Below are positions 51,860 through 62,990 of a stretch of DNA of 64,000 bases, one piece after another; the first letter of the stretch is position 1, and each line of letters begins with the position of its first letter. This DNA comes from Vanilla planifolia (taxonomy: Eukaryota > Streptophyta > Magnoliopsida > Asparagales > Orchidaceae). Under the pieces are notes generated by a model. That model was not told the DNA's origin. It saw only the letters and a list, made by a program, of their open reading frames with translations, and did no database searches. The position numbers and the translations under genes are program-made. The stretch is from the NCBI GenBank assembly GCA_023846275.1, contig JAIUJO010000091.1:630001-694000 (forward strand), in the 5' to 3' direction.

Positions 51860-54770
51860 CTTGCATCAGTTTTGTTTTAGTTTTTTTTGTCATAAAATAT
51901 TTTTCATTCTTTTATATATTATATATTTTTAGCTAATATAGCATTTAATTATTATTAATAACCTACATATTTTATTTTTTTGTTATTTTTGTTATATTTT
52001 TCAATGTTTTATTTTTTTCCATATAGTAGTAATGTTTTGTGACAAATTGTGCACTATATTTTGATTACTTTTAGATATTTTGTAGCATCTACTATTTTTT
52101 TTTTACTACTAAAAAATATTTTTTGCACCTTTTATGGGCAAAACATGTTTTCTTGTAACATTTTATTAATGTTGGGTTATGAAACAATTTGTAATATTAT
52201 CTATTTTGTATTCTTATTTATTTTATTTCCTACAAATTTTCCTCTTTTAACTTTACTGATTCTTTACGTTTGCAATGATTATCATTTTTTATATGTTATA
52301 TAATCTGAATAATATATATGTTTAATAACCAAGATATTTTTTTTCTTTTTCCTACTTTAAATTTTCATTATTTTAACAATAATTTTTTCCCTAGTATTAT
52401 GCAATTGCTTTTATCATTTTCTATATAATTTTGACTAGCTTAGATGTTTTGGCATAACAATGTTTTTTCTCTTTGCTTCACAAATCCTATTACATTGGGA
52501 CAATCATAGGCTAGCCTAGTTTGGAAAGCAAATAAGAAACAAAATGTAAATTGATCAAATGCTAGAATAATTTTATTAAAATTATATTTTTATTTACTTT
52601 ACATATTTCTTAACTTAAAAAGAATGAATTATTTTATAAAAAAATTATAAAAAAATTAAATAATATTTCAATGTTAATAAAAACATAAAATTGTTAAAAA
52701 GAAATTATGAGTGAACAATTTTTAAACTATTAATACAAATTACTAATAAATAACAAAATATATTTTATTTATAGCAAATTCGAGAAAAATATGCTGGCAT
52801 AATCAAAGATGCACATAATATATTTTAAGAAAAATAAAAAATTTAGATATGACATTATTTGCAATATTTGCATATAATTGCGTATTCGCAACAAAAAAAA
52901 TATAGGTATTATATATTTGCGAAAATATTATTTTAAATAAAAATCATAAACAAAACATTATGAAGATAATACTATTTCGTAAATCAATCATACTTTAAAA
53001 GTTATTTTGCTAAGAACTATTATTTCAAAATGTTAACAAAAAAAATTAAAAAAATAAATGAGCAAAATTCATTATATTAAAAATTCAAAATATAGAGTGA
53101 AGGAACTAATGAACCTAGGTTAATAATACAAGAAAATTTTTCTATAAAAAAACGATAAATATATGAAATGAGATTAATTTATAAAAGTTAGCAAATTAAA
53201 AATTATAATAAAAACATATATTGAATAACATTTCAATTAAAATTGGTGAGAAAGAAAATGGCCAACAATCACGAAATAAGTGTTCTTCAAATTTTAGACA
53301 TTATGGATAAAACATTAAAAAATAATTTATTTAATTAAATAATGACAAATGTGCCAATAAAAATGAACAAAAGAGTTATAAAATATTTACACCATTAAAG
53401 GTGATTTAAATAATTATTGCCATATGCTTCAAAAATGAACAAAACTTTTCTTAGTAATGTTGCATCACAAATATGTTAATCTAAAAATTTTGAAATAATT
53501 AAGAGATATATGATTATAAAAATTATTGAATAATTTGATGTTTGATCATTACATCCAATATATCTGTTAGTTACAAGAAAATTCCAAACGACATATAATT
53601 TATATGTATCACATTTTCACAAGAAATATTTTCAATATTGATTGCTTGGAAATTTTCAAATATAATAAAATTTGCAATATTTTTGGAGAAAGCATTTCTT
53701 AAAAATTTTAATAAAAAATCTTCTTCGTAATTTAAAATATTATAATTTTTAAAGAAAAATGTACAAAATAAAAAATAAATTTAGAAATATTTAAATTTAG
53801 AAATGTTTTTCCTATTTATTCAAAAACAATTTATGTAAAAACTTTTTAATATTAAATATATAAATAAGAAAGTATTAATGATTCGAAACATTTAGAGTGT
53901 GTGAAGTAAGCTAAACAATTTAAAAAATGAACATGTGAATATAAATGTTATAATATAAATTAAATAAATAGAAATTATGTGAAATCGTTTTGGTTAGAAT
54001 AAAAATACCATAAATAATAAAATTAGCTTAAATTATTTGTACAAAATATTAAAAATATTTATATTATATGCAAAATTATAGAAAATAATTATTTTGTATA
54101 TAATTAAGATAAGTATTATGAAGAATGCATCAACAAAGAGTTTTCCTATCGATACAATATAATAAATAAGCAATCAATGTTAATGATATTTAAATATTTG
54201 ACCACTTGTTCAATTTATATAGTACATTGCTAAATAAAATGTGCTAAATTTAAATAACAAAGAAAAAAAAATAATACGTGGTAATTATAAAAATATAATT
54301 ATAAGTCTGATAAATTTACACAATACATTATAAAGTTTCACTGTGACATAATAAAAAAACTTCTTGTTATTGTAAATAAAACAAAACATTTAAAATTGAT
54401 GTTCTATATGAAAAGTTAAATAAGCTTGAAAAATAATTAATTTATTTATAATATAATTGTTAAAATCAAAAGTATATAACACTTAAATAATTAGTTTACG
54501 CATTAAACAAATTGGTATTATCCTCCATATGAAATGTTAAATATGTTTGAAAAACAATAGTTTGTTTATGATAAAATTGTTAAAATTCAAAGTACATAAC
54601 ACTTAAATAATTATTTTGCGTATGCAAAAAATTGGTACAACCATCTCATCAGCAATAACAAGATTTTTTTTTTACTTATGTTATTACGCAACTTTGTAAT
54701 GCATAGTATAAATTTTACGAATATTTTAAATACAATACCTTTATCCATAATCAAAGTGATTAAATAATAT
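51860..54770. other. Extreme AT-rich island 2
   Basis: T-rich on + from about 51860 to 52470, then A-rich to 54770. G and C are sparse. The only sizeable frame (52049-52303, 84 residues of Phe/Leu/Ile/Tyr) follows the composition. The word TTCGTAAATCA occurs here (near 52976) and in island 1 (near 34512), with loosely similar flanks, so the islands might be related. No gene was seen. Confidence 0.65.
54404..54645. repeat. 121-bp tandem duplication (two units)
   Basis: Unit 1 starts CTATATGAAAAGTTAAATAA (54404) and unit 2 CCATATGAAATGTTAAATAT (54525). Both continue through GTTAAAAT, GTA-ATAACACTTAAATAATTA and AAATTGGTA in the same order. The period is 121 bp. The copies differ at many positions, so the duplication is old. 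It lies within the AT island, just before the plastid fragment. Confidence 0.85.
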
Positions 54771-54842
54771 GTGCAAAAGCATTTGAGGAACGTCTTAGGC
54801 CTTCTTTATATCGCCCTTAAACATGAGTGTAATAGCAAATTC

Positions 54843-54998
54843 CGAATACCTTCTGTAGTGGGTTATCAACCTACCCTTAGTACGAAAATGGGTTCTTTGC
54901 AAGAACGAATTACTTCTACGAAAGAAGGATCTATAACATCGATCCAAGCAATTTATGTACCTGCAAATGATTTAACCGACCCTGCTCCTACCATGACA
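54843..54998 (+). pseudogene. atpB: Plastid-derived fragment of atpB (ATP synthase CF1 beta subunit), nuclear
   Basis: The + frame encodes 52 residues including [20 protein letters not shown] and DLTDPAP, an internal segment of the chloroplast ATP synthase beta subunit, the catalytic subunit of CF1 on the thylakoid. The wording ([21 protein letters not shown]) is the plastid form; the nuclear mitochondrial paralogue differs there. Only about a tenth of the gene is present, with no flanking atpB sequence, so it is a NUPT fragment and not a gene. Differences from the conserved protein, all explained by one G-to-A or C-to-T change, are M to I, A to V, E to K, V to I, D to N, A to T and T to M. 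The fragment sits in a chance 140-residue frame (54771-55193) whose ends are not atpB. Confidence 0.9.
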
Positions 54999-55124
54999 GG
55001 ATCTAATTTCTATAGAATTCGAATGAGTGTGGCTAGAAAAGGACCCAAGTCCACATTACTATCACTGGGTTCAAGATCATATTTTATTCCAGGTGAGCAT
55101 CTTCTATATCTTTTTTTGGAATCT

Positions 55125-56345
55125 ATGAAGTATAGGGCTCAGGCTCATAAAATTATCAATCTTGCATGTATATGTGAATTTTGTTTAAGTTGAATTTCAA
55201 TTGAAGGTTTTTGAGTTTTTGAAAATATTTTAAATATTCAAACATTTTTTGCATATAATTTTTTTAAAATTATTATAAAAAATATTTTTTCTTAAGCACA
55301 ACGCAACTATTGAGCCTAAATGGCTCAGTTCAACTAACTTGTACAACCTGGAAGCATGGGCGTTAGGCACCTGCATTGGTAAAGAACTTGTTGAATCAAA
55401 GAAGGGTTACGCTTGAGTATTAGTCAAGTCATTTTACTATTATAGTCTCTGTGTCAATCTGTTTAGCACATTACTTATGAGCCAAGGTAGGAGAAACTTG
55501 TAAGGATTGACTCGATAATTTGTTTATGTAAACAAGGCTTGGTAAGACACATGGATGTGTGTGGCGACCAGGGCCATGACTTCTGGAGAACACTAAGGTC
55601 TGCCAAACCCAATAAGCTAATTGTATGTAGTTGATGTATTATAAGCATGAAATACTTCAACTACTTAAAAATGTGAGATTAAATAAAAGTTATTACCAAA
55701 CTTTAAATTTCTACACTGATGTGCATTTTTATAATTAAATAGTCCAAATCATGGCCACTTTTGTGAAAAGATAACTTTCTTTTGGTGTTCTCCATAATAG
55801 TTAATCAAATAGTTGAGAGTCTCTCCTCCTATGTGAACAACAATCTAATCATTGTTGTTGTCCATCTAACTTTCAAATTAAATGCTCCAGATTGTATCTC
55901 ACTGTGATTAGATTTGAACCCTTTATCATTTAAGCTAATTCGATGATTATGGCTTCATTTGCTTAACTTGATGGCAACTATACCATCTTCTCTGTCTATA
56001 TCAACTAGTTTTTTGAAAAGTAGATTATAGACATTATGGAGTTATTTTTGGAGTTTGTTTATTTCAACTATTAATAGAGATGATTTATCAAACATTAAAA
56101 TATATGAATCAAACTCGAAAATTTTCATACAAGTTGAAATGATGTTCAAATTATGAGTAAAATTTTTTTATACAATTACCAAAGTTGTTGATTTTAGTTA
56201 ATCTCTATTTCTCCTACCTTTGTTCATAATCTTTTTTATATTTCCTAGAAACATCTACTTCATTCATAGAGCACTATTGGTTAAAACATTATAGGCGTAG
56301 GAAATTTTGTAAGAAAAAACGTAAAATTTTGTGGACAACTCGAGT
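55125..56345 (+). repeat. 1.2-kb direct repeat, copy 1
   Basis: Aligns in direct orientation with 57070-58270 at an offset of 1930-1942. Anchors include CTAAATGGCT, GGGCG near 55358, CATGACTTCT (55574), TTGATGTATTATAAGCA, ACTTCAACTA, TTGAGAGTCT, CCTTTTATCATTTA and TAGGCGTAGG (56291). The first 400 bp are GC-richer than the surroundings. No coding frame or known motif was recognised. It could be one LTR of a very short element, since the spacer is only 0.7 kb, or one unit of a tandem array. Confidence 0.82.
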
Positions 56346-57069
56346 TCTATGGATGAAACAACAATTTTTAGATTATGGCTTTAGAATTTACATAATTCTA
56401 ATTTTTTGTGATAATTTAAGTTTAATTTATTTAGCTATTAATCTTGTTCAACACTCGGGAACAAAACATATATAATTAAGATATAACTTCATTGTAGGGC
56501 ATGTATTAAAAAATAATTTAATTGTAATTTGTGCTATTTTCTCTCTAATTAGCTAATATTTTAACTGGGACATTGGCTATCAAAGTATTTAATAAACTTA
56601 GATTAAGCCTAGCTGAAATAAAACTCTTTGAATTTTTAAAAAAATTGGGAGAACTATGTGTTAAAATTCAGGGTGAGGGTAAGAGAGAATTCAAGAGAAG
56701 TATAGGTTATCATATAATGTATATACTACAATGTTGAATATTAATTTTTTAAATTTTCCATTAATGTTATTTTTTTCTTTTAGCTTTAGTTTTGTAATCC
56801 TCAAGTGGGAGATTGATATACCTTTTATTGTGATGCTCACAAAACAAAGGCAAAGTATTTTCTAATACTTTATTGAACTTAGATTTTTTTAGTTAGAACT
56901 CATGCAATATTATTGTAGTCTAGCTCTGTTGGAGTATGAACTATAGCATAAATAGTGAATATGATTTGATGGCTAAATCTATTTAATTTTGAACCAAAGA
57001 TAACAATATTTTTAGAGTGGCTAATCAAAAAAAAAATTCATTTTAAAATTTTTATGATTAGTTTGTCAA
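56346..57069. other. Spacer between the two 1.2-kb repeats
   Basis: AT-rich sequence with no recognised frame. If the flanking repeats were LTRs this would be the whole interior, far too small for gag-pol, as in a TRIM-type element. No primer-binding site was found next to copy 1. Confidence 0.45.
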
Positions 57070-58270
57070 ACTTTTAATTTCTTTATAATTATGGCAAATA
57101 GGGTTATCATCTTTTATGCATATTTGACATTGGTTCAAGTAATATTTTATTTAAAAGCATTTGAGTTCTTAAAAATCATATAAATATTCAAATACATTTT
57201 TATATATAAATTTTTATTTTAATTATAATAATAATTTTTCTTAAGCACTCTCAATCATTAACCCTAAATGGCTTAAGCCAAATAGCATCTAGCATCTATG
57301 GGCGTGGGCCTTGAGGACCCCCTCAAGCAAAGAACCTGATCAAGCTCAAGTATCAATTAAGTTAGGTTACTATCATAGTATCTTGGTTAATTTGTTGAAG
57401 GCATTACATATGAATAGGCTTAGGTGAAACGAGTCATGGTATACTCTTTAATCAATTTAGGAAATTCGAGTTAGGTTAGACCCATACATGCCCACTGATG
57501 AGTCGGGACATGACTTCTTGGGAACACCTTGGGGTGGCCAACCCACTAGGCTAATTGTAATATATAGTTGATGTATTATGAGCACAACATACTTCAACTA
57601 TTTTATAATGTGAGACAAAACAAAACCTATTAACAAACTTAAGATTTCTACACTAACTAATCATGCATTTTTGTGATCAAGCAGTCTAGAACAGACTCAT
57701 ATTTATGAATAGTTAACATTCTTTAGTCGTTTATCTAGAATTGTTGAGAGTCTTATTGCTTGTTTGAATAATAATCTGAACATCGTTACTATCCATTCAA
57801 CTTTTTAATCCAACATACAAATCTTATCTCGTCAAGGGTAAATCTAGGCCCTTTTATCATTTAGGTTGATCTGATGGTTACCACTATATTCACTTAATTA
57901 GATAGTAATTGTACCATCACCTCTATTAGTTACTATTAGCTTTGTAAAAAGTAGGTTTTAGTTATTATGCAATTTATTTTTGGAGTTTTTATTTTAATTA
58001 TAAAAAGGGATCATTTACTAGATCCTCAAACTATTACAAACTTGAAAATTTTTATACAAGTCTAAGTGAAGTTCAAACTGTGAGTAACACTTTTCTATAT
58101 AATTATAGGGGCAATGGATTTTCATCGATTTCCATTTCTCCTACTTCCTTTCATAATAATTTTTGTATTTGCTAGTAACATCTCTTCCTTCATTTGTAGT
58201 ACTACTCTTGTTTTAAAAATTAAAGGTGTAGGCTTTTTGTTAGCAAAAATTGTAAAGTTTCAAATTTTTT
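57070..58270 (+). repeat. 1.2-kb direct repeat, copy 2
   Basis: Partner of 55125-56345. It carries the same ordered landmarks: CTAAATGGCTTAAG, GGGCGTGGGCC (57300), ACATGACTTCTTGGG (57509), AGTTGATGTATTATGAGCA, TTGTTGAGAGTCT (57740), CCCTTTTATCATTTAGG and AAAGGTGTAGG (58222). The steady offset shows few indels over more than 1 kb, while substitutions are frequent. Confidence 0.82.
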
Positions 58271-58990
58271 TGTATATCTTAAATTTCTAAGATTTTGGTA
58301 TCTCATTGCAGCATCAATATATATTTGTTTTAACTCTACCAGCTTCTACAAAAGGGAGCGGTTAGTAGAATACTAATTAGAGATTGGGAGTTTGTTATAG
58401 GCACAGGTTTTAGTCAAATCACTTAAAAATCTTTTGTACATTGTTTATTTTTCAAAACTTTTATTTTAATCAAAATTTTTATAAAAAAGCTTTTTTTAAA
58501 CTCAAAATTTTTTTCTAATTTTTGGAATAAAAATTTGTTAAATACACAATTCATCGTTCTCTTATTATTCATTTTTTGTCACATGTTTTACAACAAAAAA
58601 GACTTAGTTTCTTGATCGAGCAAAAATCCTTTCCATTCTTATTCAATGCATGGTTATACTAATATATTTTATCAGTTGACATCTTCTTTTGACATTAATG
58701 TCGTTCTAATGTTGTTCTCCTATCATATCTACAAGAAAAGCTAGATAATCAATTAGTATGCTACTTAATTATGTCATTAACATCAAAATATCATAGAGAA
58801 AAGCTCATGGGACAAATAACCTCTTTTTGTCTTATGATGACTTACCATCTAAGTTTATGATAATGTAATTGAATGCACTATAAGAAAACATTTGCTAGAT
58901 ATTATAAAGTCAAGCTAGATTTGGAATTATTTAAAGCACATGCTTGAGCTCCCTTTCACTCAAGAACTTCCCTAAAAACAAAGCTTAATT
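58271..58990. other. AT-rich DNA, possibly the 3' LTR of the copia element
   Basis: Lies beyond the polypurine tract of the - strand copia element, where its 3' LTR would be. No second LTR copy was noticed in the window, so this is positional inference only. No gene was seen. Confidence 0.35.
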
Positions 58991-58999
58991 TCTCCCCCT
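58991..58999 (-). promoter_or_regulatory. Putative copia polypurine tract
   Basis: The + strand TCTCCCCCT is AGGGGGAGA on -, the typical purine tract that primes plus-strand DNA synthesis next to the 3' LTR of plant copia elements. It lies just past the RNase H trace in the right orientation. Confidence 0.55.
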
Positions 59000-59049
59000 A
59001 TTATCATCATAAAAAGTCTTCTAATTCTATGGAATAAATCCTTACTTAG

Positions 59050-60600
59050 AAGCTTGTTAATGTGGTAACTTGCTGCATGTTGTTAGCAACAAATGTAATG
59101 TCTACTATATTTCATTCTTCATAGTCCTTGATGAAATGGTTCCTAAAATCTATTTTTTCAAAATTATAGTGCTTATATAAGGATTTAAAAGCACTCAAAT
59201 TGTCATAATTTTGGGGAGTTGTTTGTAAATGTAATCTCATATCATCTCATTTCCTTTTAAATCCAAAAACATTTTACTAGAAATCCTCCTAACTCCATAT
59301 GTTGTGGTTCATTTCTTACTAAAAAATAGTTCCATATTTTTTCCTAGATCGTTAGTTTAAGAGGTACTAAAAAATCATTAAATACCTTAATTGCTTTTCT
59401 TATGTATTCAAGAACCTCATAATCTTTGTAGCCTTATCTTGTGAGATCATGACACAACACAATTTTGTGATACAAAACCTTATTAACTTTGTTTCAAGGA
59501 GTTATCAAAATTTATTTTTTATAACTTCTACATAGAAGTCCTTGGGGCTTGATTGAAATTAATCAAAAAAGTATAAGACAAAAAGATATTTAGGTCTTCT
59601 AATTGTCAAGTAAAGCTTGATCATTTCTTGGTATACCTTGAAATATATTAGGTTTTCTTCGCCATGTTTGTTCAATAGTATGGTGGGACTCTTGAAAGTA
59701 GAAATTCATTTGATGTTCACAAGATCACAAAATTTTAACATATAATTTTTAATTTTATTTAGGATATAAGGATACCATTCTTATCTTACTTAACTTTCAA
59801 TCAAAAAAAATATGGGACCACACACATTATGTTCAAGTCAAATCCAACAGCCATAAGCTTACCAAATTGTACACATAAGTCCAAGTTGGTCGATCCAAAT
59901 ATGATATCATCTGCAAAGTCTTCGATTAGAAGATGTTCATCAGCATAGTCCATAATGAACAAAGTCTAATCTACATTCCAATCCTAAAATAATGTTTGAC
60001 TAGAAATCTATTAAGTATGTTCATAATAAGATCTTTGTTCTACTTGCAATTAATATGATTTTCTTAATGGCTTGTGCACATGATTTTGATGAAGAAAATG
60101 TTGAATGCAATCCAGCTATCCTACATACACTTTCACTTAAATAACAACATTTAAATGATATGTATTAAGAAAGAAGTAAAACTAAACTTGTTGTCTTCAA
60201 CCTTACCATGGGTTCAAGTATTCCTTCTAATGTTTGTCCTATTTGATTATAACCATTTACCGCTAGCCTTCTCATATTTTTAATCATGATGAAAATGTCA
60301 TTTACTTTTTATTATTGAGTGCCCACATTTTGCCACAATAATGTGGTGACTTAGAATGTCTATTAATTCTAAAAAATTCACTCTCACAAACAAGTTGAAA
60401 CCATCCAACATATCCAAATAAAAAAATTCTTTCCTCAAGGTATCACTTGTATATGAGGTAAAAATTTTGAAATAGATGCACCATATACAATCTCTTTTTA
60501 AAGAGAGGCATTGGTTTGTACACCAAAGGAGAGGTCACTTAAGATTACATCTCTAAGGTGACTTTCATTCCATGCTAACTCCTTTGATGCAACTACTTCC
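59050..60600 (-). pseudogene. copia reverse transcriptase / RNase H remnant, copy 1
   Basis: On -, 60585-60485 reads ESHLRDVILSDLSFGVQTNA, the segment 'HP...I.GD...GV.TR' that precedes the copia reverse transcriptase. At about 60270-60205 MRRLAVNGYNQIGQTLEG then EPMVRLKTT fits 'KARLVAKGYNQ..G.D...T..PVARL'. At 59925-59885 FADDIIFGSTN is the Y-V-D-D box with both Asp kept, followed by LDLCVQFGKLMA. Near 59120-59070 DITFVANNMQQVTTLTSF fits the RNase H end ('I..K...T..M.AD..TK'). Frameshifts and stops separate the parts. Confidence 0.82.
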
Positions 60601-60644
60601 TTATTTTTTAAGTTTTGACATCTCATTTATATACTTTGTTGAAG

Positions 60645-61020
60645 TTCAAGGATACCTTTCTCATCCTACTTAACTTGCATTCAAGAAAATAAAAAGCCTC
60701 ATTGATTATGTTTATCTCAGATCCTACACCTACAAGATTACCAAATCATTACTTAAGTCACAGTTTGTTGTTCCAAATATGGTATTGTCTAAATAATGTT
60801 GGACTAGAAGAAGTTAATCATCACAATCCTTGATAAATAAAGTTTCATCTACATTCCCAACCTAAATTAATGTTTGAGTAAAAATTGATAAAGTTTGTTA
60901 TTCTAGGATCTTTGTTTATCTACCAATTTTACTTTTCCAAAGTCTTCAATGTCTTCTAAATCTAACACTTTGTTTTGATGCATAATGTCATCAAACACCA
61001 CTTAAGTAGATTTCATTAAA
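60645..61020 (-). pseudogene. copia reverse transcriptase segment, copy 2 (tandem)
   Basis: On -, near 60850-60765, the frame reads FIKDCDD, stop, LLLVQHYLDNTIFGTTN and then CDLSNDL. This is the same palm segment as copy 1, with the box as Y-L-D-N (second Asp lost). On the + strand the two copies align directly for about 370 bp, for example GGATACC-TTCT-ATC-TACTTAAC and TAATGTTTGA at matching spacing. The period is about 880 bp and identity roughly two thirds by eye. It lacks the pre-RT segment and RNase H. Confidence 0.78.
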
Positions 61021-62319
61021 CTAAGTTTCCTAATTAAATAGCTTAGGGGTTAATCTATTTGAAGATAATTATGCAGATATAGCCTCCATTATTTTTGTTT
61101 CTAATCTCCAATTCCTACTTATTGATGTAACTCTACTATAAAAATATGCCTAAGTTTTCATATTTGGGTTTCTTGTTATTGAAAAGTATATGTAATATTT
61201 TATTCATAATTAGTTTGATAATAAATCTATATTCAGACATTTAGATAACTAGAATGGCTAAATTATTATGGCATTAGGATTTTGAGATCATATATCACCA
61301 AACAAAAGTAAAAGTGGTAATTAACATTTTTATATGGAGATAAAAATTGTTCGATATATAACACAAATGGAACTTAATATAACTGAATGATATTTACCAA
61401 TAATATCAAACAGAATGAACTTTACTACATTTGTCATTATGGGATATTGATAGCAAGACATTTTTGTCTTAAGCTAGCTTGGTGATGTGAGGAAGATTAA
61501 AAGAAAAAGATTTTTAGTTAGAGATTGTAATTGAAACTAATTAAAAATGATGTTTTCTACCCTAAAAATTAATATTTTACCTATTAAGGAAACATTTTTT
61601 TGCAGAAACAAATAGGTCAGATATATGTTGATAAAATAGTCAGGCTTATGCAGTATGGAGTAAACTATTGTATTTCATGCAGATTCCAAACTTACATCAT
61701 ACTTTTTTGAAAGGTTGTGTGATGCATATGATAGGAAACTATTGTTTAACACAACATTCTAGGATAAAATAGAAGTCAACAAAAGAGTATATTTGAAACA
61801 ATTAAGAATATGTTAAGTCTTTGAAAATTTTGTTTCTTATGTTGTTAAGATAAGTATTTTTCTTTTAATTAGTTTGCTTATAAACATACCCTTCTTGATA
61901 TAAACATGATTTTAGAAACTATTAAGAAGATACACATAATCAAAGCATGAATTAATAAACAATAGCTTACTCCATGAAAGTTTTGTTAAGAAAATAATGA
62001 AAGTTAATATTTAGACAGAGGATTTGTTAGTGTTAAAGGTAAGTCCAATAAAATGCATTATAATATTTTGAAAATGAGGATATTGAAATAAATTGTTACA
62101 TTACTTAAAGAAAGTTTTTTTATTATCATTAGCCAGAGAATAGACTATTTTTGTTCTTAGCTGAATAATCAAAGCACAACTTACAACTAGAGCATAGCAA
62201 TGGGTGGACAAACAAAAAAAATACAAAATGTGCAATGTAGGAAAGCTCTAATAAAGCCACAATAGTGCATCATTTATTCAACGTAAGACTAAAAAAATAG
62301 GTACACATTTCACATCATT
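61021..62319. other. AT-rich intergenic DNA; copia 5' part expected but not readable
   Basis: On the - strand, integrase and gag of the copia element would be expected here, but no motif could be read. No gene or repeat was seen. Confidence 0.35.
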
Positions 62320-62990
62320 GTACTAAAAATTGTGGGAGTATTTTTGCTATCCATTCGCATAATTATGTGATCGAATGATTGTAATATCATCCTCTTTTAA
62401 AAACACCAAATTAGATGCTCTATCTAATCACATCAATTTGAGATCTCATTGTCCTTGTTTTATCTGCACATAAGAGCTAAATCTAACAAACAAATAATGA
62501 TTTAGATTTAGCTATTCAAATTTAATCTTAATTTCTAAATAGTTCTTTTAATCTTATCCATCCAATTATGAAGGTTTGATAATCAAATTGTCTAATGGCC
62601 TTCCTATCAAGTGGCTCCTATGTAGTGACTCTTTTAGTTGTTTGGATTTTTATAATTTATTAATTAAACACTATTTTTTGATTTTTTAATTTAAATAATA
62701 ATGAAAAGTTAGTTAATTTTGGGAAGTGCTTTTAGTCATTAAAAATGTTTATAAATAAGTGAATTTTTTAACAACATAGACTGCCAAATTTTTACAAAAT
62801 ATTAGGAAAACTTTTTAAGTCGTGATATTCAACCATTTAGTTGTAGATGCTCATTGACATTTTCTTATGGTACATGCTTCAATTATGAAACTAATAATCT
62901 CTACCTTCTTTCAAACAAGCTAAGTTCTCAATTTTCTTTAATTATAATCAGCTTAATTAAAACACTTATTTCTTAATAAGCTTTCATCAA
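62320..62990 (-). repeat. Dispersed repeat family 2, copy B
   Basis: The reverse complement of this block aligns with 27000-27700. Anchors on the + strand are TCATCCTCTTTT (62387), GGCTCCTATG (62612) and AATGTTTATAA (62744). It has no recognised coding content. Confidence 0.8.

Larger units (their letters stand above)
58991..61020 (-). mobile_element. Degenerate Ty1/copia retrotransposon with duplicated reverse transcriptase segment
   Basis: Read on -, the order is: a reverse transcriptase palm segment (61020-60645); a conserved pre-reverse-transcriptase segment (60640-60300); a second reverse transcriptase (60290-59760); an RNase H C-terminal trace (about 59120-59050); and a polypurine tract (58999-58991). 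The pre-RT wording and the AGGGGGAGA tract are SIRE/Tork-like. Gag, protease and integrase were not recognised above 61020. All pieces carry stops. The tandem order is abnormal for copia and points to a duplication or to two overlapping insertions. Confidence 0.8.

Noticed and set aside
52049..52303. 84-residue hydrophobic + frame that could be read as a membrane protein
   Set aside because: The T-rich AT island encodes Phe, Leu, Ile and Tyr by composition alone; there is no charged pattern or homology.
55045..55085. tRNA-like 3' half (GGGTTCAAGATC resembling a T-arm)
   Set aside because: No matching acceptor, D-arm or anticodon arm could be drawn around it.
54771..55193. Functional atpB gene or a complete plastid insertion
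   Set aside because: Only 156 bp of atpB is present, the ends are unrelated sequence and the initiator-like Met is Ile. There is no adjacent atpE or rbcL sequence.
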